Under the pieces are notes generated by a model. The model saw only the letters and a program-made list of their open reading frames with translations, was not told the DNA's origin and made no database searches. Both the position numbers and the translations under genes were made by a program. This document shows, piece by piece, positions 8,513-16,653 of a DNA stretch of 27,208 bases (its first letter is position 1; every line of letters starts with the position of its first letter). The stretch is from Phycisphaerales bacterium UBA2396 (lineage in GTDB: Bacteria; Planctomycetota; Phycisphaerae; Phycisphaerales; UBA1924): contig DDSG01000168.1 of assembly GCA_002343325.1 (NCBI GenBank), positions 1,453 through 28,660 on the forward strand, given 5' to 3'.

Positions 8513-10357
8513 TTACCGCTCGTTCTTCCCAGCCCCACGCCTCGGGTTATCCGGCGGATACTCCCCGCGCGTCACTTTCACCCAATCGGGCACACACCGC
8601 ATCAGCTCCGGCATCGCCTCGTTCAGGAACTCCGAGGCGACCGCCGCCAGCTCCTCCGGGCTTGACACCATCGACGAAGACACCTGAACCTTCATGTAGT
8701 ACGCGTAGTCGGACTTGAGATCGAACGCCAGCAGCCGAACGTCGTTCGCGGTCAGCGCGATGTCCCCGTTGGCCACGAAGAAATACCCGGCGTACATCCG
8801 CTTGTCCCGATCACCAAACTCCGTGACCTGCATCGCCGCGTTCTCGATCCCGCGGGGAAGCGTCACGCCCATCCCCGGCGAATCGCTCGCAAAGCCCGTT
8901 CGCGTCTTGCGATACCCGAGCTTCATCGCCTCGGGATCACGCGGATCCTCGTACCAGCGCGTCTGGTCCAACGTCAGCGGAACCCGGAACGGCCCGGACA
9001 GAATCCCCCAGCCGCCGCCCACCATGCACCGCTCCGGCACGTGCGGGACCGTGTCGATCCCGCCCGTGTAGTACGCGGCGTGCAGCACGATGTCGACGTT
9101 CCGACCGTTGACCACCTTGCGATACGGGCGGGTGATGTAGTTCGTCGTGCCAAGCGTCTCTTCAATCTCCGCCGACTCGCGGTGATCGGGCCCGGCGGTC
9201 CAGTCGGCAATCGCCCTGGGCTGAATGTCCCGCAGCAGACGGCCACCCTCGGCGTACACGGGCTTCTTGATCGTGTGCACGTCCCACTTGGCGATCACCA
9301 CGGGCAGCACGACCGCCGACGAACCCAGCAGGAGAAGCCCCGCGAGGAACGCCGGCGACCCCGCCGAAGACCATCCGTGAACGACGGGGAGGGGCTTCGG
9401 AGCGCCGATGGGCTTGGCCGTTTCCTCCTCAGGGACCCAGATCCGATCCAGCGACCAGACGCAGGCCATGTAGGCCAGCAGCGCCGGAAGCAGCAGAACC
9501 GTCCCGATGAAGATGTGGGCCTCGCCGGCCGCGAAGTTCTTATCCCACAACGACGCCACCCCGAGGATCCCGATGCGCACGATGTTCATCGCGATCGCCA
9601 CCGGGAGCGCGAGCAGGAACACCGCGACCCTTTGCCACCACCACCGGCAGGAAAGGATCGCCACGATCCCCGCCAGCGCGAGGAAGGCGATCACCATCCG
9701 CATGCCCGAGCAGGCCTCGGCGATGCCCAGCGGGATCACCTCGCCGTTGTCCTTGATGATCTCAAGCTGGTGGCCTGCCAGCGTGCACTGGTAACCGAAG
9801 ATCGGACCCAGGAGGCTGAGCAGGAAGAACCCGCCCTGCGCTGCAACGTCCTGCAGCTTGAACGTGAACTGGATCATGACCGCCTCGGAGACCGTGACCC
9901 CGAAGGCGAGAAAGGCGATGGGGATAAACAGCACGCGAATCGCCGCCGGCCCCAGCACGAGCAGCACGAGCCCGAAGAGCGCCAGGATCATCGAAAAACC
10001 CTGGCCCATGTGGTTCGGGTACCCCAGCAGGAAAAACCCGTAGCTGGCGATCCCCGTCGTCAAGGCCACCAGGCCGGGCCAGAACGGCCGAAACCGCGTC
10101 GCCCGCAGCTCGGGCCACGAGCGATAGACCAGAAAGCCCGCAATGAACGGGACGGCATAAGCATGCCCCCAGTCCTGAAGCGCGTCCATGCAGTGCCGGT
10201 GCTGCGAGTAGAACCAACGCCAAAACACCCCGACAAACGCCAGGGCCAAGAGCCCGAAAATCGCCAGGCGCGCCGGCGTCATCATCCCGAAAAGAGGCTT
10301 GCCCTCTCCAGGCGTCGTGCCCGACACTCGCGGCTGTTGCGCTGGAACGCTGCTCAC
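8513..10357 (-). CDS. Exosortase fused to a C-terminal EpsI-like (DUF3485) domain
   Basis: A 614-residue protein. The N-terminal part has about eight membrane segments (residues 30-305) and carries the exosortase catalytic residues: C216 in EACSGMR, R261 in NIVR, and H281 in GEAHIFIG. Exosortases are membrane transpeptidase-like enzymes that process proteins bearing a C-terminal sorting signal, usually in exopolysaccharide-producing bacteria. A further membrane segment near 337-356 leads to a periplasmic EpsI-type domain with the typical HVPERCMVGGGW motif. In many bacteria EpsI is a separate gene; fused forms are known. I chose the GTG at 10355-10357 because AGAAGAG stands 8 bases upstream; an ATG pair at residues 25-26 is an alternative. 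The subclass is uncertain. It is followed closely by the TPR gene, and a 220-bp gap separates it from the export lipoprotein gene upstream. Confidence 0.93.
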   Translation of the reverse strand: MSSVPAQQPRVSGTTPGEGKPLFGMMTPARLAIFGLLALAFVGVFWRWFYSQHRHCMDALQDWGHAYAVPFIAGFLVYRSWPELRATRFRPFWPGLVALTTGIASYGFFLLGYPNHMGQGFSMILALFGLVLLVLGPAAIRVLFIPIAFLAFGVTVSEAVMIQFTFKLQDVAAQGGFFLLSLLGPIFGYQCTLAGHQLEIIKDNGEVIPLGIAEACSGMRMVIAFLALAGIVAILSCRWWWQRVAVFLLALPVAIAMNIVRIGILGVASLWDKNFAAGEAHIFIGTVLLLPALLAYMACVWSLDRIWVPEEETAKPIGAPKPLPVVHGWSSAGSPAFLAGLLLLGSSAVVLPVVIAKWDVHTIKKPVYAEGGRLLRDIQPRAIADWTAGPDHRESAEIEETLGTTNYITRPYRKVVNGRNVDIVLHAAYYTGGIDTVPHVPERCMVGGGWGILSGPFRVPLTLDQTRWYEDPRDPEAMKLGYRKTRTGFASDSPGMGVTLPRGIENAAMQVTEFGDRDKRMYAGYFFVANGDIALTANDVRLLAFDLKSDYAYYMKVQVSSSMVSSPEELAAVASEFLNEAMPELMRCVPDWVKVTRGEYPPDNPRRGAGKNER

Positions 10358-10577
10358 GTGAACAACTCTTCTGTACGTCTCAGGTTATGGGTCCTTCGTG
10401 GTTGACAGACGGCCATACTACGCCGCGTGACCCGTTCGGGGTTCACAACGACGTCGCCCGTTTGCATCGGCCGACTGCGTCCCGCGCGTTGCCCACTCGG
10501 GGCCACCTTGCCCAACTTCGCACCGCCGAGATCGTTCTCGGACGAGACGCCCTCTACCCAATTTGGTTCCCGTTAGG
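10358..10577. other. 220-bp gap within the polysaccharide cluster
   Basis: No plausible gene is seen on either strand. The gap holds a perfect 16-base palindrome (CCGAGA-TCGT-TCTCGG, 10526-10541) without a T-tract. A 10-base direct repeat AGGTTATGGG lies at 10382-10391 and again at 10575-10584, the second copy running into the end of the upstream gene. Because every other junction in the cluster is tight, this gap is the most likely place for a separate promoter or an attenuation point ahead of the exosortase gene. I found no convincing minus-strand -35/-10 pair. Confidence 0.4.
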
Positions 10578-12209
10578 TTATGGGAAGAGGCTTGGCGAGC
10601 GGGTGTTGTACTCGGGCGGCACGCCGAAGACATCGTTGCCGAAGTTGCGATCGAGCAGCAGCCCGAAGCCGTAGTTTGCCCGCATGCCGTTTCGGAGGAC
10701 CGCGAGGGGAATCGCCCAGAAACTGGTTCCCACGTTGATGTGGTCGTCGGGGCGGATGTAGACGTCGGGCTGGGTGGCCTCGACGATCGCTCGGAGGTTC
10801 ATGCTGACGATGGCTTGGCGGTTCTTTCCGACGACGCGGGTGAGTTCGGCGCGTTCGGGCCAGGCGAGGCTGTCGAGGCCGCCGGCGGTATCAATGGCAC
10901 GGCGGATGGTCATGCGACCATCCGCGGGCAGGTTGTAAACGCCGGGCCGACGCACAAACCCACCGATGTAGAACTCGCCGCGGGGCGCATCGGGCACGCG
11001 GATGACGTCGCCCGGGCGAACGATGACGTTGAGCGAGCTGTCGCCCGCCAGGAGGCGTTCGAGGGGGATGCGGATGACCCGCTGCGTGATGATGTCGGAC
11101 GACCGACGGCCGTCGCCTTCGAGGCCGATGGGTTCCCCGCCGCTCACGGGCGTGCCTCCGGCGGGAGCGGCGGCTCCACGCACCTGCACCCACTTGCCGT
11201 TGACAAAGGCCCAGGGGGCGGCGGAGCTTTCGCCGACAGCGGGCTGCTCGATCGCGGCCGCCGGGGCGGTCGGATCGGGCAGATCGATAATCGGGCGGCG
11301 GTCATTGGCCGGCTGAACGGCACTGGACTGCAGGTCGAGACCTTGGCCGCCACGGACCGAGGCGGGGCTCGGGCGATCGCGGCGGGGCTCGCCGGCGGGC
11401 TTGGAAAGGTCGTCGATGATGTTGATGAGGTCTTCGCCGGCGGCGGGCTGCGAGCCGCGGGGAGCGGGCGAGCCGGAGGGCGATTCGGACGGGCTGCCTG
11501 AGGATGGGCCTCCGATGGCGTCGGGAGGCGGGCCGCCGGTCGGGTCGTCGAGCGCGGGATCAAGCCCGACGAGACGGATGATGTAGATCTCCTTGGCGGC
11601 CGGTTCGTAGCGTTCGCCAAAGGGGAGAGCTTCGAGAATACGGAAGTCGGGCTTGGGGATGAAGTACGCGCCGGGGCGAGAGACGGCCCCGAGGAGGGTG
11701 AACGTCTGCTGGCGGAGGTCGAGAATGTCGACTTCGACGAGCGGGTCGGCGATGAGCCCCCGCATGCGTTCGGTGAGGAGCTCTTTCAGCTGGCCGATGG
11801 TCTTGCCGGAGATGAAGAGGCGGCCGAGCTGGGGCACGTCGATCGTGCCGCGGATATCGACCTGCCGCTCGTACTGGGTCGGGATGTCGTCGCGTGTGAT
11901 GATGTCAAACACGCGGATCTGGATGCGATCGCCCGGGCCGACGCGGTAGTCGGCGGGGCTGGGGAGCAGGTCGCTGGGCATGACGTCGCTGTAGGCGACG
12001 AGGTCGGCGGGCTTGCCCTCGATGGAGCTGATGTACTCGAGAACGGGCACGGAGGCGGGGGTGTATTCCCAACGACCAAGCACGCTCGGGTCGAGGTAGG
12101 AATCGAAGTTGGAGCACCCGCCGACGAGCGAGGCGACGCCCGCCAGCATCCCGGCGCAGGCGGTCAGACGCAGGCTTGGGCGAGCAGGAACGAATCGAGC
12201 GTGAGTCAC
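10578..12209 (-). CDS. Wza-type polysaccharide export outer-membrane lipoprotein
   Basis: A 543-residue protein with a lipoprotein signal peptide whose lipobox ends at C32 (SLVGGC). The polysaccharide export domain starts at YRVGPGDRIQIRVFD. It is followed by SLBB-type beta-grasp segments (GAVSRPGAYFIPKPD, and later GFVRRPGVYNLPADGRMTI with IRRAIDTAGG). Between the SLBB regions lies a long Pro/Ser/Gly/Ala-rich insert (about residues 225-375), not usual for E. coli Wza and probably disordered. The family forms the outer-membrane channel for capsule or exopolysaccharide export. The start is a GTG (12207-12209) with AGGAGA six bases upstream. It is the first gene of the minus-strand cluster and is divergent from lipA. 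Confidence 0.92.
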   Translation of the reverse strand: MTHARFVPARPSLRLTACAGMLAGVASLVGGCSNFDSYLDPSVLGRWEYTPASVPVLEYISSIEGKPADLVAYSDVMPSDLLPSPADYRVGPGDRIQIRVFDIITRDDIPTQYERQVDIRGTIDVPQLGRLFISGKTIGQLKELLTERMRGLIADPLVEVDILDLRQQTFTLLGAVSRPGAYFIPKPDFRILEALPFGERYEPAAKEIYIIRLVGLDPALDDPTGGPPPDAIGGPSSGSPSESPSGSPAPRGSQPAAGEDLINIIDDLSKPAGEPRRDRPSPASVRGGQGLDLQSSAVQPANDRRPIIDLPDPTAPAAAIEQPAVGESSAAPWAFVNGKWVQVRGAAAPAGGTPVSGGEPIGLEGDGRRSSDIITQRVIRIPLERLLAGDSSLNVIVRPGDVIRVPDAPRGEFYIGGFVRRPGVYNLPADGRMTIRRAIDTAGGLDSLAWPERAELTRVVGKNRQAIVSMNLRAIVEATQPDVYIRPDDHINVGTSFWAIPLAVLRNGMRANYGFGLLLDRNFGNDVFGVPPEYNTRSPSLFP

Positions 12210-12222
12210 ACCGATCTCCTTG

Positions 12223-12257
12223 GGGCCCGATCGATTATCGGCCCGGCTGTCATCCTA
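12223..12257 (-). promoter_or_regulatory. Possible -10 and leader hairpin for the export gene
   Basis: On the minus strand TAGGAT (12252-12257) could be a -10 box; no good -35 is seen. Just downstream an imperfect inverted repeat, GGGCCCGAT (12223-12231) with ATCGGCCC (12237-12244), would lie at the 5' end of the transcript, ahead of the AGGAGA ribosome site. It could be an operator or a leader stem. Evidence is weak. Confidence 0.3.
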
Positions 12258-12359
12258 GCAAACTTCGACCAACCCCGCCCAACTCGGCGCAAGAGGCTAC
12301 GGCGTCTGCGGGCCGAGTCAATGATCGCGGCGACGGGGAGGACAGCCCTAAAGTCAGCC

Positions 12360-13481
12360 ATGAGCCCGACTCAGCCCAGCACCCCGAACACCCCGCCCGT
12401 CCACGGCTCGGGCACCGAGGCGGCGATCGCCCGGACGCTCGCGCGGCATCCGCGGCCGGCGGGTGGTGATCCGCTGCGGACGGTCGACCCGCCCAAGGTC
12501 AGCCTTTCGGGGATGGTGCTCAACAACCAGGACGGGCCTCAGACGCTGTCGCTCAAGAAGAAGCCCGACTGGCTGCGGGCGAGGGTGCCCGGCGGAGAGG
12601 GATACACGCGGCTCAAGGGCATTCTGGACAAGCACAAGCTCTTCACGGTCTGCGAGGAAGCCTCGTGCCCGAACATGGGTGAATGCTGGAGCCGGGGCGT
12701 CGCGACGATCATGATTCTGGGGGACACGTGCACGCGGGCGTGCGGGTTCTGCAACGTCAAGACGGGACGACCCGCGACCCTCGACAAGGACGAACCCCGG
12801 CGTGTGGCCGAGTCGCTCAGGTTGATGTACGAGCACGCCCGGCTCAAGCACATCGTGATCACGAGCGTCAATCGGGACGAGCTGCCCGACGGGGGGGCGG
12901 GCATCTGGGCCGAGACGATCATCAGGTCCCGCGAGGCCTGCCCGGGCATGTCGATCGAGGTGCTCATTCCCGACTTTGAGGGCAACTGGGGCGCCCTGCA
13001 GATGGTGATCGACGCCCGCCCGCACATCATCAATCACAACCTTGAAACGGTTCGGCGGATGTACCCTGCCGTTCGGCCCAGCGCCAAGTTCGACCGGTCG
13101 GTCGAGCTGCTGCGCCGCTGCAAGGAACAAGGCGTGGTCGCCAAGACCGGGATCATGGTCGGGATCGGCGAGCGCGACGAGGAAGTGCTCGAACTGATGG
13201 ACGAGGTGCAGGCAGGGACCCGCGTGGGCGGGGGAACGGACGGCTGCGACATCCTGACGATCGGCCAGTACCTCCAGCCAACCCGGAACCACCTGCCGAT
13301 CGACCGGTGGGTGACGCCCGAACAATTCGTTTCGTTCAAGGCGGAGGGGCTTGGGCGGGGGTTCAAGGTGGTCGAGTCGGGCGCCTTGGTCCGGTCGAGC
13401 TACCACGCCGACCACCAGGCCGACGTCCTGACGGATATCCAGCGGATGCGCGAGGGCGTGCCGGGCGACCGCGTCGGGTAG
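12360..13481 (+). CDS. lipA: Lipoyl synthase
   Basis: A 373-residue radical SAM enzyme that inserts two sulfur atoms into octanoyl groups on lipoyl-dependent enzymes. The auxiliary iron-sulfur cluster cysteines are C98, C103 and C109 (CEEASCPNMGEC), and the radical SAM cysteines are C124, C128 and C131 (CTRACGFC). The C-terminal RSSYHAD motif supplies the conserved serine that binds the auxiliary cluster. KKPDWLRARVPGG upstream is also typical. The N-terminus is about 60 residues longer than in E. coli and poorly conserved, so the start is uncertain: ATG 12360 is my choice; ATG 12321 or ATG 12513 are alternatives, none with a strong ribosome site. No octanoyltransferase gene is nearby. Confidence 0.93.
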   Translation: MSPTQPSTPNTPPVHGSGTEAAIARTLARHPRPAGGDPLRTVDPPKVSLSGMVLNNQDGPQTLSLKKKPDWLRARVPGGEGYTRLKGILDKHKLFTVCEEASCPNMGECWSRGVATIMILGDTCTRACGFCNVKTGRPATLDKDEPRRVAESLRLMYEHARLKHIVITSVNRDELPDGGAGIWAETIIRSREACPGMSIEVLIPDFEGNWGALQMVIDARPHIINHNLETVRRMYPAVRPSAKFDRSVELLRRCKEQGVVAKTGIMVGIGERDEEVLELMDEVQAGTRVGGGTDGCDILTIGQYLQPTRNHLPIDRWVTPEQFVSFKAEGLGRGFKVVESGALVRSSYHADHQADVLTDIQRMREGVPGDRVG

Positions 13482-13490
13482 GCTGAGGCG

Positions 13491-14714
13491 ATGCACCGGC
13501 TCGTGGTCAGCATCGCACGAACACTCGACCTGAAGAGAGATCGGCCTCGCGAACGATGGGCCGACGAGGGGGAACGCCGTCTCGTGCTGGCGGGGGTGTT
13601 CTGCACGTTCATGCCCATGGGCTTGATGGGCGCGATGATCCAAGAGAACCCGGGGAACTGGACCGCGGTCGGGCTGATCGCCGGGTTCTCCGGGGTGTCG
13701 TCGGTCTGCTGGGCGGCCTCGTTCATCTATAACGTGCGCTGGCTCACGCTGATCATCGCTCCGCTGCAGTTTCTGATTCCTTTCGCTGGCTTCCCAAGGC
13801 TGGCCGCGAGCGGCTGGCTCGATCGTTCGCCGGGCACAAGCGTGGCGAGCATGAAGATCATCATGCTCGTTGCGGCGATCTTGTCGATGGTGCTGGGGTA
13901 CATCATCGCGATGCGGGTCGCAAGGCATCACGAAAGGCGGAGCAACCAGGCGAAGGCCGAGCTGGACCTGGCGTCGGAGATCCATCGGACGCTCGTGCCG
14001 AATCTGTCGTTCGAGTCGGGATCGATACGGATCGTTGGAAATAGCGTGGCCTCGAACACAATGGGTGGCGATCTCATCGATGCTGTCGTGGGACCCAACG
14101 GGGTGGACGCGTTGCTGGTCGACGTGGCCGGGCATGGCGTTGGTGCTGGAATCGTCATGGGAATGGTCAAGAGCACCACCCGCACGCTTCTCCGGGAGAG
14201 TCCGCCGCTGCCCAAGCTGTTGTCGGAGCTGAACATCATGTTGACCGAACTGACCCGCCCGGGGATGTTCGCGACGATGTCCTGTGTACGGCTGAAGGGT
14301 GCGCGATCGGGCGCGACGGTGGAGTTCGCACTGGCGGGGCATCTTCCCATCTTCATTCGGCGGCACGACGGAACGATCGAGGAGTGCACGAACGACTCAC
14401 TCCCGCTCGGCGTGGATCCGAACGAGTCGTTCCGCCATGGGACAACCCAACTTCGCCCGGGCGACGTACTGGTGATGCTGACCGACGGCCTCGTGGAGGT
14501 TCAGGACGCCCGCGGACGGGAATTGGGCCTCGCGACGATTCGCCGGGTGATTGCAGGGGCGGGCAAGTCCGCGGCCGAGGTGCGTGCGGCACTCTTCTCG
14601 GCAGCCCGAACTCATGGAGCAGCGATCGATGACCAGTCGGTGCTGGCGATCGACCTCGAAGGGGGTACGCTTGGCGCTCTCGCGGAGCCGACCATGCCGC
14701 ACACACTTCGATGA
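13491..14714 (+). CDS. Membrane-bound SpoIIE/RsbU-type PP2C serine phosphatase
   Basis: A 407-residue protein. About four membrane helices fill residues 30-145 (first helix around LVLAGVFCTFMPMGLMGAM). A short linker with the typical ASEIHRTLVP then leads to a full SpoIIE-type phosphatase domain to the C-terminus. Metal-binding motifs are present: GGDLIDAVV, LLVDVAGHGVGAG, LTDGLVEVQD and IDDQSVL. In characterised systems such enzymes dephosphorylate anti-anti-sigma factors and so switch sigma factors. No partner gene (STAS, anti-sigma kinase or sigma factor) lies in the window. The ATG starts 10 bases after the lipA stop, and its stop overlaps the start of murJ (ATGA), so it is translated together with a cell-wall flippase. 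The membrane part shows no known sensor domain. Confidence 0.9.
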   Translation: MHRLVVSIARTLDLKRDRPRERWADEGERRLVLAGVFCTFMPMGLMGAMIQENPGNWTAVGLIAGFSGVSSVCWAASFIYNVRWLTLIIAPLQFLIPFAGFPRLAASGWLDRSPGTSVASMKIIMLVAAILSMVLGYIIAMRVARHHERRSNQAKAELDLASEIHRTLVPNLSFESGSIRIVGNSVASNTMGGDLIDAVVGPNGVDALLVDVAGHGVGAGIVMGMVKSTTRTLLRESPPLPKLLSELNIMLTELTRPGMFATMSCVRLKGARSGATVEFALAGHLPIFIRRHDGTIEECTNDSLPLGVDPNESFRHGTTQLRPGDVLVMLTDGLVEVQDARGRELGLATIRRVIAGAGKSAAEVRAALFSAARTHGAAIDDQSVLAIDLEGGTLGALAEPTMPHTLR

Positions 14715-16357
14715 CCACCACCCCACCCGACAAACCGGCGCAGGATCACACGGAGATGGCCGGCGCTCTGGCGGGGGCGATCCGCGTGGTTTTCTCGTTC
14801 ACGCTCTTGTCTCGCTTCGCGGGGCTCGCGCGTGAGATCCTGACGGCCCGCGTGCTCGGCGACACCCTGGTCGGGTCTTCCTTCGCCGCGGCCTTCCTGA
14901 TCCCCAACCTCTTCCGCAGGCTCTTTGGAGAGGGTGCCCTCACCGCGGCGTTCCTGCCCGAGTACACGAGGCTGAGCAAGGACGACCCGGAACTGTCGCG
15001 TCGGCTCGCGTCGCTGGTCATCGCGCTGCTCACGCTGGTCACGGGCACGCTGACGCTGCTCATCGCGGGCTTCCTGACGCTCACCCTCGCCGGGGGATGG
15101 GCGCCGGCGGAGGCGGAACTGTCGATCCGGCTGACGATCCTGATGATCCCGATGATGCCGATGGTCTGCATCACCGCGATTCTGGGCGGGATGCTGCAGT
15201 CGCACGGGAAGTTTGGCCCGCCCGCGGCCGCCCCGCTGCTGCTCAACGCGTTCATGATCGCGGCGGCGGCGTCGCACTTTCTCAGGCAGGACGCCTCGGC
15301 GGAAGGGACCGCGTACGTCGTCGCGGGGGCGGCGCTGGGCGCGAGCGTGGCCCAGATCATCTGGTCTCTGGTATCGCTGAGGCCTCATGTTCGATGGACG
15401 GGCGTGTTCGCGGGCGTCGGAAAGGCCGGGCGAACGGTGCTTTCGCGGTTCATCCCGGTGGTCATCGGGCTGGGGGCGCTCCAACTGAGCACGGTGGTCG
15501 ATCAGGTGATCGCGATGTGGCCGACCTGGGTGGGCCCAACGATGTTCGGCCAGCCCGTGCCCCTCGACGAGGCGAGCAACAGCATCCTGTCGGCGGCGTC
15601 GCGGTTCTATCAGTTCCCGCTGGGCGTGTTCGGGCTGGCCGTCGCGACGGCGGTCTTCCCGCTGCTCAACCGCACCGCGGGCGACCCCGATGCGTTCGTC
15701 GCGATGCTTCGGCGGGGTATCCGCTTGAGTCTGGTCGTCGGAGTGCCCGCCAGCGTCGGGCTTGTGCTGGTCGCCGACGACCTGACTCGCGTCATGCTCT
15801 CGGGGGGCGAACACGCCTTCAGCGATGAGGGGACGCGACGGGCGGCGTGGGTCCTCGTGGGGTTCGCGCCGGCCGTCTGGGCCTATTCGCTCAACAACGT
15901 CGTCACACGGGCGTTCTACGCCAAGGGCGATACGGGCACGCCCATGCGGGTCTCGCTGGCGGCGGTGACCATGGCGGTCGGGCTGAACTTCACGCTCATC
16001 TGGTGGTTCCGCGAGGCCGGGCTCGCCTGGGCCACCTCGATCTCGGCGACGATGCAGTGTGTGGTGCTGATGGTGCTGTTCGCTCGCCGCCACGGACCGA
16101 TCATCGATCCGGCCACACTTCGCGGTGCGGCGAACATCCTCGTCTGCTCCGGGGTCATGGCGGCGTTGCTGCTGGGGCTGCGGGCGACGCTCCCCACTCC
16201 CGAAGCATGGTCCGGGCATGCCCTTCGGCTCGGGCTGATGGTGCCCGCGGGAGGGATCGCGTTCCTGGTGGCCGCGATGGTCCTTCGGCTTCCGGAACTG
16301 CGTTGGCTCGTCCAGCGGGCACCCAAAGGCGGCGCTGGAGCCTACCTCGCCGAGTGA
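14711..16357 (+). CDS. murJ: Lipid II flippase MurJ
   Basis: A 548-residue polytopic membrane protein of the MurJ/MviN family, with about 14 hydrophobic segments, close to the usual length. Diagnostic segments include SRFAGLAREILTARVLG near the N-terminus, FLIPNLFRRLFGEGALTAAF, the central SRFYQFPLGVFGLAVATAVFP, and NNVVTRAFYAKGDTGTPM. MurJ moves lipid-linked peptidoglycan precursor across the inner membrane. Its presence fits a planctomycete that makes peptidoglycan. The ATG (14711-14713) overlaps the phosphatase stop by four bases, implying coupled translation. No mur biosynthetic gene is nearby, which is common for this gene. Confidence 0.95.
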   Translation: MTTTPPDKPAQDHTEMAGALAGAIRVVFSFTLLSRFAGLAREILTARVLGDTLVGSSFAAAFLIPNLFRRLFGEGALTAAFLPEYTRLSKDDPELSRRLASLVIALLTLVTGTLTLLIAGFLTLTLAGGWAPAEAELSIRLTILMIPMMPMVCITAILGGMLQSHGKFGPPAAAPLLLNAFMIAAAASHFLRQDASAEGTAYVVAGAALGASVAQIIWSLVSLRPHVRWTGVFAGVGKAGRTVLSRFIPVVIGLGALQLSTVVDQVIAMWPTWVGPTMFGQPVPLDEASNSILSAASRFYQFPLGVFGLAVATAVFPLLNRTAGDPDAFVAMLRRGIRLSLVVGVPASVGLVLVADDLTRVMLSGGEHAFSDEGTRRAAWVLVGFAPAVWAYSLNNVVTRAFYAKGDTGTPMRVSLAAVTMAVGLNFTLIWWFREAGLAWATSISATMQCVVLMVLFARRHGPIIDPATLRGAANILVCSGVMAALLLGLRATLPTPEAWSGHALRLGLMVPAGGIAFLVAAMVLRLPELRWLVQRAPKGGAGAYLAE

Positions 16358-16398
16358 GATAGGATTGCGGCGTTCTCGGCTTTCAAGGACGACATGCC

Positions 16399-16620
16399 AT
16401 GAACGTTTCCAGACATTCTCGTACTCACAGCCGTCGGCCGATCCTCGGAGCCATCGGTCTGGGTCTCGCCTCCTGCCTCGCGGGATGCAACACCATCGAC
16501 GGCATCGGGGCCGACCTTCGCGAGGCTTCCAGCGCGACGCAACGGGCCCTTTCGTCGGACAACTCCGACGATCAACCCCGGACCGCCTCGACCAACGACG
16601 GCAGCAACCCGGATCGCTGA
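16399..16620 (+). CDS. Small entericidin-like lipoprotein
   Basis: A 73-residue protein. A basic N-terminus and hydrophobic stretch end in a lipobox LAGC. The mature part begins CNTIDGIGADLREAS, which resembles the entericidin A/B pattern (CNTvxGxGxD). The C-terminal half is polar, rich in Ser, Asp and Asn, and probably disordered. Entericidins are tiny cell-envelope lipoproteins described as a toxin/antidote pair in E. coli, but most relatives have no tested function. AAGGA lies nine bases before the ATG. An earlier ATG five bases upstream is in another frame and stops at once. It follows murJ by 41 bases. Confidence 0.75.
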   Translation: MNVSRHSRTHSRRPILGAIGLGLASCLAGCNTIDGIGADLREASSATQRALSSDNSDDQPRTASTNDGSNPDR

Positions 16621-16653
16621 ACGGGCACGCAGACCTTTCTCCTGAGACGCACG

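Noticed and set aside
10402..10407. TTGACA on the plus strand as a -35 promoter box
   Set aside because: No -10 box at a suitable distance and no plus-strand gene downstream before lipA.
12201..12359. Upstream extension of LipA from an ATG at 12201
   Set aside because: It would overlap the divergent export gene start and adds residues with no similarity to lipoyl synthases.
12354..14366. Long minus-strand open frame across lipA and the phosphatase
   Set aside because: It spans two well-recognised plus-strand genes and has the His/Arg/Pro-rich composition of an antisense frame.
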